Shown here one piece after another: positions 1 through 8,705 of a DNA stretch of 49,376 bases. The notes under the pieces were generated by a model. It was given only the letters and a program-made list of their open reading frames with translations. It was not told the DNA's origin and made no database searches. A program made the translations under genes and the position numbers. Every line of letters begins with the position of its first letter. The first letter of the stretch is position 1. The DNA is from Alphaproteobacteria bacterium (GTDB lineage: Bacteria > Myxococcota_A > UBA796 > GCA-2862545). The DNA lies in contig JACKEP010000034.1 of NCBI GenBank assembly GCA_020632915.1, positions 1-49,376 of the forward strand. The letters are read 5' to 3'.

Positions 1-1
1 G

Positions 2-655
2 CGGTGGAACGCCATCCACGCCAGCTTCGAGCGCCGCGCCCCCCAGCGCAAGACCACCGAGACGTTCGACGGCGAGGACTACGACATCTACGTGGCCAGC
101 CTCACCGACCAGCGCTTCAGCCTGTTCGTCGGCAACGAGATGCAGCTGCAGCTCCTCCCGGACCGGTGGGACCTGGTGTGGGGCGCGGTGTACGGGCGCG
201 ACTGGGACCTCGACAACACCGTGTCGCCCACCGAGTTCGATCGCTGGTACGCGTCGGCCGTGCTGCGCACGCAGGTCTACATGACGCCCACCGTCCACCT
301 GCTGCTGGAGACGAGCCTCGCGCGCGAGCACTCCACCCAGGGCAACCTGTGGCGCAACCACGGCGACTCGATCTTCGCCTCGACCGGCGGCCTCGCCGAC
401 ACCCGCGGGCTGGAGAATGGCGATGCCGACACGCGCGACACGTGGCAGGGCAAGGGCGGCTTCGTGCTCAACCCGTTCGGGCCGGGCATCTACGTGCGGC
501 CGTCGCTGCGGCTGCTCTACGGCGTGCAGTACAGCACCCAGTCCAACGCCTTCGGCAACGCCTTCGTCGACGACGTGAGCGAGCTCAACGACTTCGGCGC
601 CTGGGAGACCCACTGGCACCACATCGTCGCCCTGGAGGCCGAGGCATGGTTCTGA
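2..655 (+). CDS. Outer-membrane beta-barrel protein, C-terminal part (carbohydrate-porin-like), partial
   Basis: Only the 3' part of the gene lies in the window; the frame is open from base 2, so the GTG at 92 is probably internal. The visible 217 residues alternate polar and hydrophobic positions in strand-length blocks (for example RPSLRLLYGVQYS) and end in Ala-Trp-Phe. A terminal aromatic residue is the usual end of outer-membrane barrels recognised by the BAM complex. It overlaps the next gene, a starch-degrading lipoprotein, by ten bases, and a maltose-type ABC transporter follows. A maltoporin-like channel for maltodextrins is therefore the natural reading. That role is inferred from context; the sequence alone supports only an outer-membrane barrel. 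Confidence 0.6.
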   Translation, partial: RWNAIHASFERRAPQRKTTETFDGEDYDIYVASLTDQRFSLFVGNEMQLQLLPDRWDLVWGAVYGRDWDLDNTVSPTEFDRWYASAVLRTQVYMTPTVHLLLETSLAREHSTQGNLWRNHGDSIFASTGGLADTRGLENGDADTRDTWQGKGGFVLNPFGPGIYVRPSLRLLYGVQYSTQSNAFGNAFVDDVSELNDFGAWETHWHHIVALEAEAWF

Positions 656-3058
656 ACGGCTGGCGTCGCGGTGTCCTCCGCGGGCTCGGGTGCGTGGCGC
701 TCGCCGCCCTCGCTGCGGGCGGGTGCGCCAAGAAGGGACAGCTCGTGCGGGTGGCCCAGCCCATCGAGGTGGCCACGGCCTGGGTGGTCGACCTCGACGG
801 CAAGGGCGCACCGGTGGCCGCGCCCGCGTCGCTCGTGGCGGCGGGCGATGGCGTGCTCCAGGCGCGCAACCTGGTCGCCGATCCGATGGACGCGGCCACC
901 TGGGGCACGTCGTTCGAGCGGCGGCGCGCCACGCCGCACCGGCTGTCGTGGATCACCGAGCACGACGACGGCGAGGCCCTCGTCCTGTTGGTGGAGCTGC
1001 GGCCCTACTACGACAACGTCACCCAGGGTCGCTACCGGTGGCGGGTGGCGGCGGTGGTGTCGGTGATGCCCGCGAGCGCACCCGAGCGCACGCTGAGCGA
1101 GCACTTCGAGATCCCGGTCTTCCTGCTCTACCAGTACCAAGGCGCCGACGATGCGATGAAGGCCGCCCAGGGCGAGATCCTGCGCCGCCTCGGCAAGCTG
1201 GTCGACACGGCCCTGCAGGATCCCGACGGCAGCTGGCAGCTCGACCTCGACGCGCTGCCCGCGGACGCGGGTGCCTCGGCAGCGCCCCGGGAGCGGTCCG
1301 GCACCGCGAAGGCGATGTCCACCGACGGCCCGAAGACCCTGCCCGAGGTGGCCCCCGTGCCGCCCGCGCAGGTCGGTCGCGGTCCGCTCTACTTCGTGCT
1401 CGTCGATCGCTTCGCCAACGGCGACCGGTCCAACGACGGCGACATCGACCCGAGCGACCCCCAGGCCTTCCACGGCGGCGATCTGCGTGGCGTCCTCGAC
1501 CACCTCGACCACATCCAGGCGCTGGGCTTCCGGGCCATCTGGCTGTCGCCGCTCACCACGATGCAGCGCACCAAGGCTGGCGAGACGGGGGGCTTCCACG
1601 GCTACTGGATGGAGGATCCCGCCACCCTCGATCCCCACCTGGGATCGCAGGCCGACCTGGTGGCCCTGCGGGACGGCCTGGCCCGTCGCGGCATGGGGAT
1701 GGTGCTCGACGTCGTCACCAACCACGTCGCCTACGACAGCCCGCTCCGGGCGGAGCATCCGTCCTGGTTCCACCACCGGGGCGCGGTCATCGACTGGACC
1801 GACCTGACGATGGTGGAGGAGGGCGACGTCCACGGCCTGCCCGACCTGGACCAGGACGAGCCCGCGGTCTACGCCTGGCTGAAGGAGGCGGTCATCGGCT
1901 GGGAGATGGTGGCGCGTCCCGCCGGGCTGCGGCTCGACGCGGTGCGTCACGTCCCCGAGCGGTTCTGGCGGCGCTTCAACGCCGACGTCGCCGGACCCCA
2001 GGGGCCCGACTTCCTGGTCATCGGGGAGCTGTTCAACGGCAACCCCACCCAGGTCGCCCGCACCTGGGCGGCCGGGGGCTTCCGTCAGATGTTCGACTTC
2101 CCACTGCACTACGCGATGGTCGACGTGTTCTGCCGCGGCGGCGACCCTCGCGCGCTGCCGGCGATGCTCGGCCTCGACCGCATCTACCCGGACGCCAGCG
2201 GGCTGGTCACCTTCCTCGACAACCACGACCTGCCGCGCATCCGGTCCGCCTGCCCCACGGAGGCGGCCGTGCTCGACGCGCTCACGTTCCAGTACGGCGT
2301 GCGGGGGATCCCGGCGGTGACCTACGGCACCGAGGCGGGCCTCACGGGCACTGGCGAGCCCGACAACCGCGCCGACATGGTGTTCGTCGACGACACGCCG
2401 ACGGCGCGACGGCTCACGGCGCTGGCGCGTGCCCGTGCGGACCATCCGGCCCTGCGGTCGACGACGTCGGTCGTGCTGCGCGCGGACGACGAGGGTGTCG
2501 CCGTGCTGCGGCTGACGGGGCGCGACGCGGTGGTCGTCACCGTGAGCGACGGACCGGGTCCGCTCACCGTCCCGCTGCGGGGCGTCGTGCCGACGCTGCC
2601 GGCGCTGCGTGCGGCGACCGACCTCGTCAGCGGTGCGGCTGTGCCGTTTGGACGGGGCGTGGCCGGCGGGCCGCCGACGAGCCTTGTGGTGCCGGGTGGC
2701 GTGCACCTGGTCGGCCTCACGCCCGACGCGGGCGGTGACTTCGAGGCGGCGGTCGCCGCGGCCGGCGAGGGCGCCACCGAGGTGGTGCGCTTCGAGGCCA
2801 CGGCGGCGTCCGGCGTCAGCGCGCTCACCGTGGTGGGCGCGGCGCCGGAGCTGGGTGCGTGGTCGCCCGCCCGAGGCCTCGCGCTGCAGGCGCGCGGGGG
2901 GGCCTGGGTGGGCGAGGTCACGGTGCCGGCGGGCAGCGTGCTGGCGTTCAAGCTCGTCGGCCGGTCGTCGGACGGCGCCGAGGTGTGGGAGGACGGCCCC
3001 AACCGCTACGCCTTCGAGGCCAAGGGCACCGGCACCGTCGCGGTCACGTGGAACGAGC

Positions 3059-3066
<8 letters not shown>
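646..3066 (+). CDS. Alpha-amylase-family lipoprotein (GH13 with C-terminal CBM20)
   Basis: Hydrolyses alpha-1,4-glucans, probably at the outer membrane. The 806-residue product starts at ATG 646; the longer upstream frame overlaps the barrel gene and is not used. A signal peptide ends in a lipobox-like LAAGGC, giving lipid-bearing Cys27. Residues 30-240 are an unassigned beta-rich domain. The GH13 barrel runs from about 243 to 660 with all four conserved regions: DVVTNH (355-360), GLRLDAVRH with nucleophile Asp431, GELF with acid/base Glu461, and DNHD ending at Asp528. Residues about 712-806 resemble a CBM20 starch-binding module (LTVVGAAPELGAW, then EVWEDGPNRY). The stop overlaps the start of the ABC ATPase gene by eight bases. 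Family assignment is firm; exact product specificity (amylase, cyclodextrinase or transferase) is not. Confidence 0.9.
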
Positions 3067-4161
<1,095 letters not shown>

Positions 4162-4165
<4 letters not shown>

Positions 4166-6336
4166 CACGCACGGCCAGGGCGGGGCTCGCCGCGCTGCTG
4201 GCGTGGGGTCCCGCAGCGCACGCGGGGCAGACCGTCGTGCTCTGGCATGCCTACCGAGGGGCCGAGGAGACCGCGCTCACCCAGGTGGTCGACGCCTACG
4301 AGGCCGCCCACCCCGACGTCACCGTCGAGACCCTGGGCGTGCCCTACGAGGCGCTGGCGTCCAAGCTCACCACCGCGATCCCCCGCGACAACGGGCCGGA
4401 CGTGTTCGTGTTCGCCCACGAGCGGGTCGGTGGCTGGACCCACGCCGGCCTGCTGCGGCCCGTGGCCGACTGGGCCACCGCACCGAGCGCGGACACCTTC
4501 CTGCCTGCGTCGCTGCCGCCGCTGACCGTCGACGGTGCGCTCATGGGCCTGCCGCTGGCCAGCAAGAGCGTGATCCTGTTCCGCAACACCGACCTCGTGC
4601 CGGAGGCGCCCGCCACGGTCGATGCCCTCGTCGCGTCGGCCGAGGCCCACACCGGGCCCGGTCGGTTCGGCCTGGCCTACGAGGCCGAGTCCTTCTACTT
4701 CCACGCCCCCTGGTACTTCGGCCTCGGGGGCACGCTCGCCGCCGAGCCGCCGCTGGTCGACTTCACCAGCGCGCCGTTCGTGGACTCCCTTGCGTTCGTC
4801 GACGGGCTCCAGGAAGCCCACGTCATGCCGGACGAGGCCACGGGCGCCCTCGTCGCGCAGCTGTTCAACGAGGGACGCGCGGCGTTCGTGGTGTCGGGGC
4901 CGTGGTTCCTCGGCGAGATCGGGGACGTGCCGTACGCCTTGTCGCCGCTGCCCGCATTCCCGAGCGGCCCGGCGCGTCCGTTCATGACCGAGGAGGCGGT
5001 GTTCGTGTCGGCCACGGCGGCCCACCCGGACGCTGGGGCGGCGCTCGCGTCGTGGCTCGCCGGCCCGGAGGCTGCGGTCGTGCGGGCGACGGTCGGGCGC
5101 CAGGTGGTGGCGTCTGCTGCGGCGTGGGACGATCCGGCGCTGGCGTCCGATCCGGTCCTGTCGGCCTTCCGCGACCAGCTCCCCGACACGGTGCCGATGG
5201 ACAACCGACCCCAGATGCGCGACGTCTGGGAGCCTGCCCAGCTCGCGCTGAAGAAGGTGCTCCGCGGGGACGCCTCGGCGGCCGAGGCCGGCGCCGCAGC
5301 TGCGCGACGGCTGTCGGCGATCACCGCGCCCACGCCGGCCCCGGCCAACCCGACGCCCTACCTGGGACTGCTGGCGACGGCGGTGCTGGGCGGCCTGGCC
5401 GTGCTGTGGCGGTGGGTGGCGGGCGTGCGGGCGCAGGGCGCGCTCGGCGACACGCTGCGTGCGTGGACATGGATCGCGCCCGCGATGGCAGCGGTGCTGG
5501 TGCTCGTGTTCGTGCCCTTCGCCACGGGGATCGGCATCAGCCTGTTCGCCCACGACGAGGGCACCTGGACGTTCGTCGGGCTCGCGAACTTCCGCGCGAT
5601 CGTGACGGGGCAGTACTTCCCGCTGCTGCATCCGCTCGGGTTCGTCTACACGCTGCTGGTCACGGTGCTCTGGACCGCGGCCAACGTGGTGCTGCACCTG
5701 GCCCTGGGGCTGTTCCTGGCGCTGCTGCTCAACCGCAAGGGGCTGGCGCTGCGTCCGGTCTACCGTGTGCTGCTGATCCTGCCGTGGGCCGTGCCCAACT
5801 ACATCACGGCGCTGATCTGGAAGGGGCTGTTCCACAAGCAGTTCGGCGCCATCAACGGGCTGCTCGAGGCGCTCGGGCTCCAGGGCGTCAGTTGGTTCTC
5901 GTCGTTCCCGACGGCGTTCGCGGCCAACCTGTGCACGAACGTGTGGCTCGGCTTCCCGTTCATGATGGTGGTGTGCCTGGGCGCGCTGCAGGCGATCCCG
6001 TCCGAGCTGTACGAAGCCGCCGAGGTCGACGGCGCGGGCGCGTGGGACCGCTTCCGTCACGTCACGTTGCCGCTGCTGCAGCCAGCGCTCGTGCCCGCGG
6101 TGCTGCTCGGCACGGTGTGGACGTTCAACCAGTTCAACATCGTCTACCTGGTCAGCGGCGGTGAGCCCGACGGTGCGACGGAGATCCTCATCTCCGAGGC
6201 CTACCGCTGGGCCTTCACGCGGCAGGAGCGCTTCGGGTACGCCGCCGCCTACGCCGTGCTCATCTTCGTGGTGCTGCTGGGGTGGAGTGCCGTGTCGACG
6301 CGGCTGGCCCGGCGCGCCGAGGAGGCCGCCCGATGA
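4162..6336 (+). CDS. Fusion of sugar-binding protein and MalF-type ABC permease
   Basis: One 724-residue chain carries two subunits that are normally separate. Residues 1-22 are a signal or anchor sequence. Residues about 23-390 form a cluster-B solute-binding protein (QTVVLWHAY, then DVFVFAHERVGGW, and VSGPWFLGEIG near its end). A hydrophobic segment at about 394-417 (YLGLLATAVLGGLAVLW) then re-enters the membrane. It leads into a MalF-like permease of about six helices with an intact EAA loop, EAAEVDGAGAWDRFRHVTLP. Start GTG 4162 overlaps the MalK stop; the stop overlaps the MalG start (ATGA at 6333). There is no frame break or internal start, so the fusion looks genuine. Tethering the receptor to its channel is the likely consequence. 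Confidence 0.88.
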
Positions 6337-7205
6337 GCGGAGCGTCCGAGCCGGTGGGGCGTCGTGCGTCGCTGCTGGCCACGGTGGGCACGCACGCGCT
6401 GTTGGTGCTGGCGTCGATCGCGGCGCTCTACCCGGTGCTGTGGGTGCTCAAGATCGCCCTGCAACCGGGTCAGTCCTTCGACAACGACCCCAGCCCGTTC
6501 CCGTCGTCGGTGAGCCTGGAGCACTTCGTCGAGGTGACGTCGACCACGACCGCGAGCGGCGGGTGGCTCTTCGGTCGCCAGCTGTTCAACAGCCTCGCGG
6601 TCAGCGGCCTGACGACGGCGGTCGGCCTGTTGTTGGCGACGTCGGCGGCCTACGCCTTCTCGCGGTTCCGGTTCGCCGGGCGGGAGGCGGGGCTCACCGC
6701 GTTCCTGCTCACGCAGATCTTCCCGGGGATCGTGATGCTGATCCCGCTGTACATCCTGCTCGACCTGATGGGGCTGCTCAACGCGCTCGCCGGGCTCGTG
6801 CTGGTGTACTCGACGACGTCGGTGCCGTTCGCGACCTGGATGCTCAAGGGGTACTTCGACACCATCCCAAAGGAGCTCGAAGAGGCCGCGCGCATCGACG
6901 GCGCCAGCTCCTTCTACATCTTCTCCCGGATCGTGCTGCCGCTCGCCCGGCCGGCCCTGGCCGTCACCGCGCTGTTCTCGTTCATGACGGCCTGGAACGA
7001 GTTCATCCTGGCCGCGACGCTCATGAACGACGCGTCGTCGTTCACGCTGCCGGTGGCGCTGCAGCGCTACGTCGGCGAGTACCAGACCGACTGGGGCAGC
7101 TTCGCGGCGGGGGCGGTCATCGTGAGCGTGCCGGTGATGGCGCTGTTCTACGCGCTGCAGCGTCACCTGGTGGGCGGGCTCACCGCCGGCGCGGTCAAGG
7201 GCTGA
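6333..7205 (+). CDS. malG: Maltose-type ABC transporter permease MalG
   Basis: Second membrane subunit of the importer, 290 residues with about six transmembrane helices. The EAA loop reads EEAARIDGASSFYIFSRIVL, which contacts the ATPase. ATG 6333 overlaps the previous stop as ATGA; the in-frame extension upstream lies inside the permease gene and is rejected. With the MalK protein and the fused binding-protein/permease it makes a complete importer. The gene ends directly against the convergent lipoprotein gene, with the two stop codons back to back at 7203-7208. Confidence 0.92.
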   Translation: MSGASEPVGRRASLLATVGTHALLVLASIAALYPVLWVLKIALQPGQSFDNDPSPFPSSVSLEHFVEVTSTTTASGGWLFGRQLFNSLAVSGLTTAVGLLLATSAAYAFSRFRFAGREAGLTAFLLTQIFPGIVMLIPLYILLDLMGLLNALAGLVLVYSTTSVPFATWMLKGYFDTIPKELEEAARIDGASSFYIFSRIVLPLARPALAVTALFSFMTAWNEFILAATLMNDASSFTLPVALQRYVGEYQTDWGSFAAGAVIVSVPVMALFYALQRHLVGGLTAGAVKG

Positions 7206-7210
7206 TCAGC
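7201..7210. repeat. Perfect 10-base palindrome carrying both convergent stop codons
   Basis: GCTGATCAGC holds TGA of the malG-type gene and, on the other strand, TGA of the small lipoprotein gene. There is no intergenic base between the two genes. It is too short to be a convincing terminator alone. Confidence 0.6.
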
Positions 7211-7676
7211 GGCAGCGGCTCGCACCGGGCGGGGGGCCGGCGTTGACCTGCTCGACGGTGGCGCCTGCGTGGTACCAGTCGATGGTGGCCTTGGCGAGGC
7301 AGACGGCGACGGGGTCGGCGCCCAGACGCTCCGCGTCGGGCAGGGCGTCCTCGGCGCCGCGGACGTCGCCCGTGGAGAGCGCGAGGTTGACGGTGCGCAG
7401 GGCCAGCACGGGGTTGGGCGCCTGGGGATAGACCGCGGCGGGCTGCTGGGCCGGCGTGGGGGTGGCGGGCGCCGTCGGCGTCTCGGGGGTGGCGGGGTGC
7501 TCCGACGCCATCTGGCGGGCGTTCGCGGCGGCGGCTTCGGCCGCCTCGGCGAGGCTCGGCCGCGCCGGACGTGGCGGCGGCGTGGGTTCGGTGGGCGGGG
7601 CGTCCGAGGGCGGGGCGGCCGGTTCCGGGGTCGTGCCGCAGGCGGTGAGGGCGAGCAGCAGGGCGAGGCGGTACAC
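7206..7676 (-). CDS. Small Pro/Ala-rich lipoprotein of unknown function
   Basis: The 156-residue product begins at a GTG (7676) and has a short signal peptide, YRLALLLALTAC, with a good lipobox (LTAC). About 60 residues of Pro/Ala/Thr-rich linker follow, then a helical C-terminal region of about 70 residues (NPVLALRTVNLAL, then ADPVAVCLAKATIDWYH) that could be a degenerate TPR-like pair of helices. I recognise no family. The gene converges on the maltose operon. The start is chosen because it puts the lipobox at the right distance; the longer open frame upstream is antisense to the protease gene. Confidence 0.6.
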   Translation of the reverse strand: MYRLALLLALTACGTTPEPAAPPSDAPPTEPTPPPRPARPSLAEAAEAAAANARQMASEHPATPETPTAPATPTPAQQPAAVYPQAPNPVLALRTVNLALSTGDVRGAEDALPDAERLGADPVAVCLAKATIDWYHAGATVEQVNAGPPPGASRCR

Positions 7677-7745
7677 GGACCCTCCGGGCAGGTGCGCGGC
7701 ACCGTAGCACGCGGCCCGCGCCCGGGCGGGAACGGAGGTCCGCGC

Positions 7746-8288
7746 GTGGAGGACATCACCCTGGCGTTGCCGATGGAGCCCCAGCGGGTCCGCACGTGGT
7801 GCTGGGCGGCGTGTGCGCTCGCGATCGATCGCTTCTACGGCGGGCGGTCGTGGACCCAGTGTGCGATCGTCCGCGCCGTCTTTCCGGACTGCACCCTGTG
7901 CTGCGAGCGCTTCGAGGCCGAAGACGCCGGGCACCTGCTCCGCGCCGTGCCCGAGGCGTGCGATCGCCCGTGGTCTCTGGAGATCGTGCTCCGCGACGTG
8001 GTGGGACGACGCGCCGAACAGGTCCGCGCCGATGCGGTGACGTTCGACCTTGTTCGGAGGGAGGTATCCCACGGTCGGGTGGTCGCCCTGAGGTGGGGAT
8101 CGGCCGACGAGGACGGCCACTACGCGATCGTACATGGCATCGATGCTCGGGACGGGGGGCAGGGGGTGCGGCTCTGGGACAGCTTGTGGCTCGGTTCTCA
8201 GCAGACCCCCTGGGAGGCCGTCGCGCGCGGCCCGGGCGGGCTGCCGCTGTCGCACGTGGTGTGGACGGGACCCGAACGGGTGCCGTGA
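7746..8288 (+). CDS. Papain-like cysteine protease, AvrRpt2/C70-like
   Basis: The 180-residue protein opens with the hallmark RTWCWAACALAIDRFYGG, Cys19 being the predicted nucleophile. SWTQCAIVRAVF with further cysteines (CTLCC) follows. A later GHYAIVHGID supplies the catalytic His, and WDSLW may supply the third residue. The WCWAA plus W-T-Q-C pattern is that of the papain-like AvrRpt2 (C70) group. Start GTG 7746 is set by a strong GGAGG eight bases upstream. No signal peptide is visible, so it is cytoplasmic or exported by a non-Sec route. Assignment to the papain-like fold is good; the exact family is less sure. It could cleave foreign proteins or act as a maturation protease. Confidence 0.7.
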   Translation: MEDITLALPMEPQRVRTWCWAACALAIDRFYGGRSWTQCAIVRAVFPDCTLCCERFEAEDAGHLLRAVPEACDRPWSLEIVLRDVVGRRAEQVRADAVTFDLVRREVSHGRVVALRWGSADEDGHYAIVHGIDARDGGQGVRLWDSLWLGSQQTPWEAVARGPGGLPLSHVVWTGPERVP

Positions 8289-8406
8289 GGACCGCGGCGT
8301 TCTCCAAGGTCTGGCGTGACGTGGCATGCTGCCGATTCCGCACATCCGTGCGGCCGGGGCGGCGCGGTACGTCCGCCTCGGTGGAACTCAGCGAGTGGAG
8401 GGCGGC

Positions 8407-8700
8407 ATGGTCGTCGGTGGACAGGTCCACGACGGCACGTGGCACATCACCAGCGGCTCCTCGACCAAGGGCGCCGTGTTCGTGTACGAGTCCTCGGGCA
8501 CCTGGTACGAGGAGGTGCGGCTCGCGACGAGCGTGTCGTGGCCGCTGGACTGCGCCGTGGGCGGGTCGTGGACGCTGGAGAAGGCGGCCACCACCGTGCC
8601 CGAGGATCGCGCGGCCTACGCGTGCACCCTCGTCGGGGCACACCACATCTACCGGTTCACCTTCGACGCCACGCCCGGCACCACGTGCACCTGCACGTGA
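8407..8700 (+). CDS. Small beta-rich protein of unknown function
   Basis: The 97-residue product starts at ATG 8407, preceded by GGAGGG at proper spacing. The frame is open back to an ATG at 8326 that lacks a ribosome-binding site. The sequence alternates short beta-type segments (DGTWHITSGS, GAVFVYESSGTWYEEV, HIYRFTFDAT) and ends in a CTCT tail; cysteines at the centre and end could pair. I recognise no family and see no signal peptide. It follows the protease gene on the same strand and ends five bases before the convergent kinase gene. Linkage to the protease is only positional. Confidence 0.5.
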   Translation: MVVGGQVHDGTWHITSGSSTKGAVFVYESSGTWYEEVRLATSVSWPLDCAVGGSWTLEKAATTVPEDRAAYACTLVGAHHIYRFTFDATPGTTCTCT

Positions 8701-8705
8701 TCCCA

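Noticed and set aside
4..645. In-frame extension upstream of the amylase ATG
   Set aside because: It overlaps the barrel gene, is Arg-rich noise, and would bury the signal peptide 214 residues inside.
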